DNA from: an uncultured Paraprevotella sp.
GTDB lineage: Bacteria > Bacteroidota > Bacteroidia > Bacteroidales > Bacteroidaceae
DNA: 64,000 bases
Reading direction: 5' to 3'
Assembly (NCBI GenBank): GCA_944321365.1
Contig: CALULA010000011.1
Coordinates: 1-64,000, forward strand
Position numbers and translations under genes: made by a program. Positions 35,517 through 42,947 of this stretch are shown one piece after another; position 1 is the first letter of the stretch, and every line of letters starts with the position of its first letter. Below the pieces are notes generated by a model. It was not told the DNA's origin, made no database searches, and was given only the letters and a program-made list of their open reading frames with translations.

Positions 35517-37706
35517 TTATCGTATAAACAGCAACTCTCGGTATTTAGGCAAGGTCCACATCTTGTCATCTACTATCAGCTCCAGCTTGTCGATATGATA
35601 GCGTATCTGTTCCAGCATCGGAGCTATAGTGTCATGATAAGCAATAGCTTTTGCCCGTTCGCCTTCAATCTTATTGGCAACCTTACGCGCATTGACCATT
35701 GCGTCTACATGTTCCTTGATGTAGGCTGTACGCTCTGAGATTTCCTTGATGATGGCGATGTTCTCTTCCGAAAGCCGCTTCGCTTCCTCTTCGGCAAACA
35801 GCCCCTTCATCTTGTAAACATTGTCCAGCAACCGGCTCTGATATTCAATCGCCACCGGAACGATATGATTCATGGCAAGGTCACCAAGAACCCGTGCTTC
35901 AATCTGTATCTTCTTGGTGTAAGTCTCCCACTTCACCTCGTTACGGGCTTCCAGCTCCACTTTTGTCATCACACCGGTCGACTCAAACATGGCAATACTG
36001 TCCGGTGTCAGGTAGTTGTCAAAGATCAGCGGGCAGCTCGTCTCACAATCCAGTCCTCGCTTCGCTGCTTCCTCTTTCCATTCTTCGCTATAACCGTTGC
36101 CGTCGAAACGAATAGGCTTGCAGATCTTTATGTATTTGCGAATTACCTGAATGAGAGCCGACTCCTTGGACACACCGTTCGCCATCAAGGCATCCACATC
36201 ATGCTTAAAGCATGTCAGCTGCTCGGCAACAGCCGCATTCAGCGCAATCATGGCACTGGCGCAGTTGGCCTCCGACCCCACAGCGCGGAACTCAAAGCGA
36301 TTTCCGGTGAATGCAAAGGGAGACGTGCGGTTGCGATCCGTATTGTCAATCAGCAACTCCGGGATCTGAGGAATATCCAACTTCATGCCGTGCTTGCCTT
36401 CTAAGGAAACCAGCTGCTCGTCCGTACTTTCCTCCAGATGATCGAGCACACGGCTCAGCTGCGTTCCGAGGAAAGAAGAGATAATGGCCGGAGGTGCCTC
36501 ATTGGCTCCCAGACGATGAGCATTGGTGGCACTCATGATGGAAGCCTTGAGCAATCCATTATGACGATAGACAGCCATCAGCGTATTCACAATGAACGTG
36601 ATGAAGCGCAGGTTTTCCTCCGGCGTCTTTCCCGGAGCCATCAGCAGTGCTCCCGTATCTGTGCCCAGCGACCAGTTGTTGTGCTTACCGGAACCATTCA
36701 CACCCTTGAACGGCTTTTCATGCAGCAGCACGCGGAATCCGTGCGTGCGGGCTACCTTGCGCATCAGCGACATGATGAGCATGTTATGATCTACCGCCAG
36801 GTTACATTCTTCATATATAGGGGCCAGTTCAAACTGATTGGGGGCCACTTCGTTGTGACGGGTCTTCACCGGTATGCCCAGTTCCAAAGCCTGAATCTCC
36901 AGATCCTTCATGAAAGCAGCCACACGGGTCGGGATAGCTCCGAAATAATGGTCCTCCAGCTGCTGGTTCTTTGACGCTTCATGCCCCATCAGCGTGCGCC
37001 CGGTGAGCAACAGGTCCGGACGGGCCGCATACAGTCCCTCGTCTACCAGAAAATATTCCTGCTCCCAACCTAAGTAGGAAAACACCTTCTTCACCGACGG
37101 ATCAAAGTAATGACAGACATCCACCGCCGCTTTGTTCACTGCACTCAAGGCTTTCAACAGAGGGGCCTTATAGTCGAGCGATTCTCCGGTATAGGCAATG
37201 AACACCGTAGGTATGCACAACGTATCATCCACCACAAAGACCGGTGATGAAGGATCCCATGCACTGTAGCCACGAGCCTCGAAAGTGTTCCGTATGCCGC
37301 CATTGGGGAACGAGGAAGCGTCCGGCTCCTGCTGGACAAGCAGCTTGCCCGAAAACTCCTCCATCATCCCTCCTTTACCATCATGCTCCACGAAAGCATC
37401 GTGCTTCTCGGCCGTGCCTTCCGTCAAAGGCTGAAACCAATGAGTATAATGTGTCACTCCCAAACTCATCGCCCAACGCTTCATGCCGTCGGCCACGGCA
37501 TCGGCAATGCTACGGTCGAGTGCCGCTCCATTGTCCATGGCATCTACCAATTTAGCATACACCGTGCTGGGCAGATACTTAAACATCTTCTCGCGGTTGA
37601 ACACGTATTTGCCGAAATACTCGCTCGGACGTTCTAAAGGAACAGTCACCTCGCGTGCTTTTGCCTGAAAGGCCTTCTCCACAACTCTAAATCTCAATCC
37701 TGACAT
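35517..37706 (-). CDS. glnN: Glutamine synthetase type III
   Basis: GlnN joins ammonia to glutamate with ATP. The 729-residue length and the motifs KPFKGVNGSGKHNNWSLGT, NEVAPNQFELAPIYEE and NRTSPFAFTGNRFEFRAVGS identify the large GSIII class common in Bacteroidetes, not the ~450-residue GSI. GSIII lacks the adenylylation loop, so control is expected at transcription and perhaps by PII. It is the last gene of a minus-strand operon, 52 nt after amtB and followed by a strong terminator. Confidence 0.97.
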   Translation of the reverse strand: MSGLRFRVVEKAFQAKAREVTVPLERPSEYFGKYVFNREKMFKYLPSTVYAKLVDAMDNGAALDRSIADAVADGMKRWAMSLGVTHYTHWFQPLTEGTAEKHDAFVEHDGKGGMMEEFSGKLLVQQEPDASSFPNGGIRNTFEARGYSAWDPSSPVFVVDDTLCIPTVFIAYTGESLDYKAPLLKALSAVNKAAVDVCHYFDPSVKKVFSYLGWEQEYFLVDEGLYAARPDLLLTGRTLMGHEASKNQQLEDHYFGAIPTRVAAFMKDLEIQALELGIPVKTRHNEVAPNQFELAPIYEECNLAVDHNMLIMSLMRKVARTHGFRVLLHEKPFKGVNGSGKHNNWSLGTDTGALLMAPGKTPEENLRFITFIVNTLMAVYRHNGLLKASIMSATNAHRLGANEAPPAIISSFLGTQLSRVLDHLEESTDEQLVSLEGKHGMKLDIPQIPELLIDNTDRNRTSPFAFTGNRFEFRAVGSEANCASAMIALNAAVAEQLTCFKHDVDALMANGVSKESALIQVIRKYIKICKPIRFDGNGYSEEWKEEAAKRGLDCETSCPLIFDNYLTPDSIAMFESTGVMTKVELEARNEVKWETYTKKIQIEARVLGDLAMNHIVPVAIEYQSRLLDNVYKMKGLFAEEEAKRLSEENIAIIKEISERTAYIKEHVDAMVNARKVANKIEGERAKAIAYHDTIAPMLEQIRYHIDKLELIVDDKMWTLPKYRELLFIR

Positions 37707-37758
37707 AATTCTCTATTTTTAATGATTTGAACCATTTAAAAGTTACCACAAATACAAA

Positions 37759-39018
37759 TTATAAGTCGTAAGCCGACTCCCCATGTTCGTAGACATCAAG
37801 TCCTTCTTCCTCAACTCGCTTGTCAACACGAATGCCCACGAGTTTATCTACTACCTTGAACAGGATAAAAGTCATCACACCACTGAACAGGATAGAAATC
37901 ACCGTAGCCTTAATCTGAATCCACAACTGATTCCAATCGCCGTAAAGCGCACCTTCAACACCACCGTCGCCCGTAACGAACTGTGTAGCAAACACACCGG
38001 TCAGAATAGAACCGACAATTCCGCCTATGCCGTGCACGCCAAATGCATCAAGTGCATCATCATAACCCAGCTTCGGTTTAACGACAGCCACCATCCAGAA
38101 GCAAACCAGCGATGAGATGATTCCGATGAACAACGCTCCCATCAAATCTACCGTTCCGGCCGCAGGAGTGATAGCGACCAGTCCGGCCACTGCTCCTGTA
38201 CATGTGCCTACCGTAGTAGGTTTACGGTTGATAATCCAGTCGACAGCAGCCCAAGTGACAGCGGCCGCGCAGGTGGCAATATGCGTTACCAAGAAGGCAT
38301 TGGCGGCAAGTCCGTCGGCAGCCAGACCGCTACCGGCATTGAAACCGAACCATCCCAGCCACAACAAAGCCGTCCCTAAGAACACAAACGGGATGTTATG
38401 CGGAGTTATGGGATGACCGATCCTGTAATCCTTGCGCTTGCCGACCATAATGGCCATCACCAATGCGGCTATACCGGCATTGATATGCACAACAGTACCT
38501 CCGGCGAAGTCTATGGCACCCATCTCCTGCAGGAAACCGCCGCCCCATACCCAGTGAGCCATCGGCATGTAAACCAGAATGCTCCACAGCACAGTGAAGA
38601 CCAGAAATCCTGAAAACTTCACGCGCTCGGCAAACGCGCCTAAAATCAGAGCCGGGGTAATGAGTGCGAACATACACTGGAACAGCACGAAAAGAAGTTC
38701 CGGAATGTTTCCGGCCGACAATGTGTCCAGACCGATGCCGTTCAGCATCACCTTGTCGAACCCGCCTATTCCATATTTAAAGAACGAGGTATCCGCAAAA
38801 CCGCTTCCGAACGCGAAACTATAGCCGAACACAACCCACAAGATGCTGATCACTCCTGCGATGGCCAGACTCTGCATCACCAGACTCAGCATGTTCTTCT
38901 GCCGCACCAGACCGCCATAGAACAAGGCGATGCCCGGAATTGTCATCATAAAAACCAAAAGAGTAGCCACTATCATCCAAGCGGTGTTACCCGAATCCAA
39001 TATTGCTTCCATATTCAA
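37759..39018 (-). CDS. amtB: Ammonium transporter AmtB
   Basis: This 419-residue inner-membrane protein has about eleven helices and the pore twin histidines H178 (GGTVVHINAG) and H329 (DAFGVHGIGG). FYGGLVRQKNMLS near residue 33 and the conserved D in the D-W/F stretch near 170 are also family traits. It imports ammonium at low external levels. Like many members lacking a cleaved leader, it starts MNMEAILDSGNTAW. Its gene follows the PII gene by 48 nt, the usual amtB-glnK pairing, in which PII blocks the pore when nitrogen is plentiful. Confidence 0.95.
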   Translation of the reverse strand: MNMEAILDSGNTAWMIVATLLVFMMTIPGIALFYGGLVRQKNMLSLVMQSLAIAGVISILWVVFGYSFAFGSGFADTSFFKYGIGGFDKVMLNGIGLDTLSAGNIPELLFVLFQCMFALITPALILGAFAERVKFSGFLVFTVLWSILVYMPMAHWVWGGGFLQEMGAIDFAGGTVVHINAGIAALVMAIMVGKRKDYRIGHPITPHNIPFVFLGTALLWLGWFGFNAGSGLAADGLAANAFLVTHIATCAAAVTWAAVDWIINRKPTTVGTCTGAVAGLVAITPAAGTVDLMGALFIGIISSLVCFWMVAVVKPKLGYDDALDAFGVHGIGGIVGSILTGVFATQFVTGDGGVEGALYGDWNQLWIQIKATVISILFSGVMTFILFKVVDKLVGIRVDKRVEEEGLDVYEHGESAYDL

Positions 39019-39066
39019 TCTGCTTTTAAATAACTACTAAAAATTACCTGAAAAACCCGCCAAGGC

Positions 39067-39423
39067 TTACTTCTCCATCTCGGCATTGTAGAGCGCGATG
39101 TCGCCACGTTCGCCCGTTCTTATGCGAATCGAATCCTCCACAGGTATGACAAAGATACGGCCGTCGCCGATCTCACCTGTATATGCAGCTTTCATCACGG
39201 CTGTTACTGTCTTCTCCACATTCTTGTCGCGCACGACAATAGACAAAAGCACGCGCTCTATGGAACTGGTGTCGTAGGCCACACCACGGTAAATGCGCGC
39301 CTCACGCATCTTCCCGATGCCCCTCACCTCGTAGTATGAAAACCACTCAATGTCGGCGGCCAGCAGAGCTTCCTTCACGTCATCGAACTTTGTCCTGCGA
39401 ATAATAGCTTCAATCTTCTTCAT
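39067..39423 (-). CDS. PII nitrogen regulatory protein (GlnB/GlnK family), divergent T-loop
   Basis: PII trimers sense ATP/ADP and 2-oxoglutarate and control partners such as AmtB. The 118-residue protein keeps the N-terminal MKKIEAIIRRTKFDDVKEAL, a Tyr at the T-loop position (Y50 in GVAYDTS), the B-loop TGEIGDGRIF and the C-loop IRIRTGE. Position 39 is Met instead of the Gln that helps bind Mg-ATP-2-oxoglutarate, the T-loop is one residue shorter, and the K58 equivalent is Arg. Sensing of 2-oxoglutarate may therefore be altered. It lies between an outer-membrane barrel gene and amtB. Confidence 0.93.
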   Translation of the reverse strand: MKKIEAIIRRTKFDDVKEALLAADIEWFSYYEVRGIGKMREARIYRGVAYDTSSIERVLLSIVVRDKNVEKTVTAVMKAAYTGEIGDGRIFVIPVEDSIRIRTGERGDIALYNAEMEK

Positions 39424-39543
39424 GACTATACCTATTTAATATATACTAATCACATTCGTTTGTCATCCTTTCAAACAATCTTGTTCACCTTAAAGTCCAC
39501 CGCTACCCGTAAGATTCTCCTTAAACAATCCCTGTTATGCTCG

Positions 39544-40278
39544 TCACAGACTCAATCCTACTGTGAAATAGGCATCTTCCGTGGCCGGATTCCAGATGGC
39601 CTTTGCAAACAACGGCAACGAGAACGAATCCGTAATCTTAATGGCTTTCTGCGCCTGTAAACTTACTTCAGAGACCGCAAATCCATCAGTTCCTCCATTA
39701 TAGAATGAAGTCTCCCATGGCGTAGCTCCCACCGTGGCGTTCCAGTCCAGCCCGCCCAGACGGAAAGGAGCCGACAAGGTGAAGTAAGACGAATAGGCCC
39801 GTTTGCCATTTTTCTTCACACCGTCATTTCCTCCGATGTTCGTGTACCAGTTCACGGCCAGGAAATCGAAGTCATAACCCACTTGGGCCTCAAACACGTG
39901 CAACGTAGAATTGCTGCCAAAATGGAAATAATTCCCGCTGATATCCTGTCCAGTCTTGGCATTCTCGCCCTTGCTGAAACTATAATCCGTTACGGAAATG
40001 CTGAAGCCTTTCACCGCATATCCCAATGTAAGATCGAATTCTTTTGCATATTCACTGCTCCAGCTCACCGATCCCCAAGCCGTCAACGACAAGCCTTTCC
40101 ATGATATGGAGGCCGAAGGCTGAATGCTCACATCACCCAATTCCTGGCCTCGCCAGACATACCCACTGACCAAATCGGCACCAACCGTCGCCTCCACCTT
40201 ATCCTGCGCTCCGGCGACCAGCGGAAATCCGACCGCCACGGCAAACAATCCCATTACTTTTTGAAAATTTGTTTTCAT
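39544..40278 (-). CDS. Outer-membrane beta-barrel protein at head of nitrogen operon
   Basis: This 244-residue protein has a signal peptide (residues 1-24, ending VAGAQ). Many short amphipathic strands with alternating aromatic residues then run to a C-terminal phenylalanine-type strand, AYFTVGLSL. GADLVSGYVWRGQELGDVSIQPS near the start is typical of a group of barrel proteins of unknown function (TorF/exported-protein-like). It is the first gene after a full promoter, 120 nt before the PII gene. Linkage to PII, AmtB and GlnN suggests induction by nitrogen need and perhaps passage of a nitrogen source, which is inference. Confidence 0.8.
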   Translation of the reverse strand: MKTNFQKVMGLFAVAVGFPLVAGAQDKVEATVGADLVSGYVWRGQELGDVSIQPSASISWKGLSLTAWGSVSWSSEYAKEFDLTLGYAVKGFSISVTDYSFSKGENAKTGQDISGNYFHFGSNSTLHVFEAQVGYDFDFLAVNWYTNIGGNDGVKKNGKRAYSSYFTLSAPFRLGGLDWNATVGATPWETSFYNGGTDGFAVSEVSLQAQKAIKITDSFSLPLFAKAIWNPATEDAYFTVGLSL

Positions 40279-40382
40279 CTGTTCCTCCTTTATTAAAAAT
40301 CACATACTACACGACGTCGTTTACATATAATCTTTTTGCTACATTTAATTCAAATAACATGTCTTTATGTCATCTCTTTGTG

Positions 40383-40412
40383 CAAAGTTACGTCCTAATG
40401 TAATAAAAACAA
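40383..40412 (-). promoter_or_regulatory. Promoter of the barrel-PII-amtB-glnN operon
   Basis: Minus strand TTG (complement of 40410-40412), 19 bp, then TAACTTTG (complement of 40383-40390) is a full Bacteroidetes promoter. The leader is about 100 nt long and AT-rich, with room for a regulator site. Confidence 0.8.
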
Positions 40413-40560
40413 TCAATATCACAACTTTTATTCACATTGCAGAAAAAGAAGTTTTAATTTGTAACCAACAAGTGCCATTCAGGCTCCGAATTGTCAGAAG
40501 AAAAAGGAATATCAGAATCATATAGAAGAACGGAAGAAAACTGTCTTCCTCATACAAAAA

Positions 40561-40602
40561 GAGCGGTGTGCGCAAAACTCTTCCGTTTTACGCACACCGC
40601 TC
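40561..40602 (-). terminator. Hairpin terminator after small barrel gene
   Basis: Perfect 12-bp arms GAGCGGTGTGCG (40561-40572) and CGCACACCGCTC (40591-40602) are followed on the minus strand by TTTTTG. The stem carries a GTGCGCAAAA string like the 22-bp repeat core. Confidence 0.85.
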
Positions 40603-40634
40603 TTCCCCCTGTTGCGGAATATTCCGCTTCAGGA

Positions 40635-41111
40635 TCAGAAATAAAAGCCCAAACCGACTTTCAATCCCACTTTGCTTCCGTCCGAGAAATCATTCAGACT
40701 TATGTGATAGTAAACCGCAGGCTCTATCGTTATGAAATGATTTATAAAGAAGGCATAACCCACTTCCGGACACAACTGCACGTTGTTGATACTCTTTGTG
40801 GCATGCTCATACTGCAAGCCCACTCCCATATAGACCCCGTTCTGAGTGAAATAATAGCGGCCTCCCACTCCCATCCGGAAATGATCCGTATATCTGGTGT
40901 GGTCATATCCGACACCTCCATAAAGCATCCAGGCGTCCTCTACAAAATAACCGCCATTCAGCTCCAGCCCCAAGTTCAGCTTCTCATTAGAACTATAAGA
41001 CAATCCAAGGCTCGTTGTCGATGCGGAAACATACGTGGTATTCTTCTCAAACTGAGCATTCGCACCTACCGTTGCCGTCAGCAACAGCAAAGAAAGCATT
41101 AATTTCTTCAT
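40635..41111 (-). CDS. Small outer-membrane beta-barrel protein
   Basis: This 158-residue protein has a signal peptide (MKKLMLSLLLLTATVGANAQ). About eight beta strands follow, with the closing GLKVGLGFYF ending in phenylalanine, as in OmpA-like or OmpX-like eight-stranded barrels. No binding domain is attached. The ATG at 41117, two codons upstream, is an equal alternative, but 41111 gives the common MKKL start. It has its own terminator and is not obviously linked to the nitrogen genes or to cstA. The function is unknown. Confidence 0.75.
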   Translation of the reverse strand: MKKLMLSLLLLTATVGANAQFEKNTTYVSASTTSLGLSYSSNEKLNLGLELNGGYFVEDAWMLYGGVGYDHTRYTDHFRMGVGGRYYFTQNGVYMGVGLQYEHATKSINNVQLCPEVGYAFFINHFITIEPAVYYHISLNDFSDGSKVGLKVGLGFYF

Positions 41112-41199
41112 CTTCATCTTCTTTTTAATATTAAGGAAGCAAGACACGCCCGCATTCCTACGTTTAACATCTTCTATCCCCCACAGGCAACCCCATGTC

Positions 41200-41403
41200 T
41201 TATTTATGCTTGTCCGTCATGGACTCACGCCGACGGTAAATCCACCAAAGCAACACGATGATCAAGGCATTCACGCCGACCGTCAGCCAAATACGGCTTG
41301 CGCTCATCTCCACACGCGGTATGAAATAAGCATATATTATCACTGAATATAGCGTAAAAGCCAATACAATGACCGTAGATTTGCGAATCCGACGCCGTTT
41401 CAT
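41200..41403 (-). CDS. Small two-helix membrane protein coupled to CstA
   Basis: The 67-residue product begins MKRRRIRK and has hydrophobic helices at about 9-28 and 36-56 (STVIVLAFTLYSVIIYAYF and IWLTVGVNALIIVLLWWIY), with a charged tail. Its ATG overlaps the cstA stop codon in an ATGA, so translation is probably coupled. E. coli cstA and btsT are followed by an unrelated small protein of YbdD/YjiX type, and this one may be an analogous accessory subunit. That role is inferred from position only. Confidence 0.75.
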   Translation of the reverse strand: MKRRRIRKSTVIVLAFTLYSVIIYAYFIPRVEMSASRIWLTVGVNALIIVLLWWIYRRRESMTDKHK

Positions 41404-42842
41404 GCCGCAAGCGCATTTTTCTGTCCTACATGCCATCTGACGAACAGGAACAACAAGAGCAACGTTGCCAGCCCGCCGCCTATATAACCTATAATATAAG
41501 AAAGACGGAAACCCTCAGGAGCCACCAGAATATAGGTCGTGCACACCGCTGTCATGAACAAGGCCGGAAACAAGGTCACATAAAAGCACTTGCCATTGCG
41601 CGCCAGCCATACCGTAACAGCCCACAACGTGAAGATGGACAGTGTCTGATTGAACCAGGCGAAATAACGCCAAAGCACATCGAAATTGATGTTCATCAGT
41701 ACGACCGCTATAACAAACAGCGGCAACGAAACCACCAGCCGGCGAAGCACCGTGCTCTGTTTGTAATGCAGGAAATCGGCTGCAATCAGACGTGCGCTCC
41801 GGAAAGCCGTGTCGCCGGAAGTCACAGGCGCGGCCACCACACCGAGGATGGCCAGCACAGCTCCCACCGTCCCCATCCAGTCCTGACAGATGGCGTTCAC
41901 CACGATGGCCGGATTAGAATTTCCATCAGGCGACATCAACGCCTGCAACTGTTCATAACCTCCGGCATACTTAATGGCTGCAGCAGCCCAAATGAGCGCG
42001 ACTACCCCTTCCGTAATCATGGCGCCATAGAACACCCTGCGCCCCAATCTCTCATTCTTCATGCAACGAGCCATCATCGGACTTTGGGTTGCATGGAAAC
42101 CGCTTATCGCACCACAGGCTATGGTAATAAACAACATCGGGAAAATGGAAAGCTCCTTGTCCGGATGATGATTTTCAAAAGCCGTCGTGATTTCCGGCAT
42201 CCAACCGTCCTGCACGAAGATTCCCGTAAGCACGCCCACTGCCATAAACAACAATGCCACGCCGAATATCGGATAGATACGCCCGATCAACGCATCGATG
42301 GGCAGCAGAGTAGCCAGGATGTAATACACAAAAATGACAATACTCCAGAACATGGCCGACCCCCAGAAGCCCCAGTCTCCGGTCATGGAAGCCAGCAAAC
42401 CCGCCGGTGTAGTCACGAAAACCGTCCCCACCAGAACCATCAGCACCAGCGAGAATATGCGCATGACCAGACGGACCCCCGCCCCCAACTCATCGCCGAC
42501 AATCTCCGGCAGGCTCGCACCGTTGCGCCTCAAGGAAATCATTCCGGAGAGATAATCATGCACCGCTCCCCCGAAAATACATCCGAACACAATCCACAAA
42601 TAAGCCGCCGGACCATAGAGAATGCCCAGTATGGCTCCAAAAATAGGACCTGTTCCCGCAATATTGAGGAACTGTATCAAATAGACTTTCCACGTCGGCA
42701 TGGGAATATAGTCCACCCCATCCTGCATGGTATAACAAGGCGTCTTGCGCGACGGGTCAATTCCGAAGATACGTTCCACGACGTATCCATATATGATATA
42801 GCCCAGCACCAGCAAGACCAAAGCCCCACAGAAAGTAATCAT
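41400..42842 (-). CDS. cstA: Carbon starvation protein CstA-type transporter
   Basis: This 480-residue inner-membrane protein has about 13 hydrophobic helices with CstA-family motifs, among them GPIFGAILGILYGPAAYLWIVFGCIFGGAVHDY and AISGFHATQSPMMARCMKNE. It is much shorter than the ~700-residue E. coli CstA, as is common in Bacteroidetes and Firmicutes. CstA and BtsT transport pyruvate or peptides. The start at 42842 (MITFCGALVLLVLGY) is preferred over 42896, because a TATTTTTG promoter element (complement of 42864-42871) lies between them. It is divergent from the GHL10 gene. Confidence 0.9.
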   Translation of the reverse strand: MITFCGALVLLVLGYIIYGYVVERIFGIDPSRKTPCYTMQDGVDYIPMPTWKVYLIQFLNIAGTGPIFGAILGILYGPAAYLWIVFGCIFGGAVHDYLSGMISLRRNGASLPEIVGDELGAGVRLVMRIFSLVLMVLVGTVFVTTPAGLLASMTGDWGFWGSAMFWSIVIFVYYILATLLPIDALIGRIYPIFGVALLFMAVGVLTGIFVQDGWMPEITTAFENHHPDKELSIFPMLFITIACGAISGFHATQSPMMARCMKNERLGRRVFYGAMITEGVVALIWAAAAIKYAGGYEQLQALMSPDGNSNPAIVVNAICQDWMGTVGAVLAILGVVAAPVTSGDTAFRSARLIAADFLHYKQSTVLRRLVVSLPLFVIAVVLMNINFDVLWRYFAWFNQTLSIFTLWAVTVWLARNGKCFYVTLFPALFMTAVCTTYILVAPEGFRLSYIIGYIGGGLATLLLLFLFVRWHVGQKNALAA

Positions 42843-42863
42843 GACTGTTTTTTTTAGTTCACG

Positions 42864-42871
42864 CAAAAATA
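42864..42871 (-). promoter_or_regulatory. Promoter (-7 element) of cstA
   Basis: The minus strand reads TATTTTTG, giving a leader of about 19 nt to the ATG at 42842. It decides in favour of that start over the one 54 nt upstream. Confidence 0.6.
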
Positions 42872-42935
42872 ATAAATTGAATGTAATTAACGGCATTTCT
42901 CATGCAAAACTTTCACTTTATCCTCCAAAAAGATG

Positions 42936-42943
42936 TAACTTTG
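42936..42943 (+). promoter_or_regulatory. Promoter (-7 element) of GHL10 gene, next to the start codon
   Basis: TAACTTTG ends only 4 nt before the ATG at 42948. If it is used, the mRNA would start within a few nucleotides of the start codon and be nearly leaderless. Confidence 0.55.
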
Positions 42944-42947
42944 CGAC

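Noticed and set aside
41430..42857. 475-residue plus-strand open frame opposite cstA
   Set aside because: It is polar, glutamine/arginine/histidine-rich and antisense to a membrane transporter, as expected from the reverse complement of hydrophobic codons.
42843..42896. Eighteen-codon N-terminal extension of CstA
   Set aside because: A TAnnTTTG promoter element lies inside it, and the shorter protein begins with the usual hydrophobic first helix.
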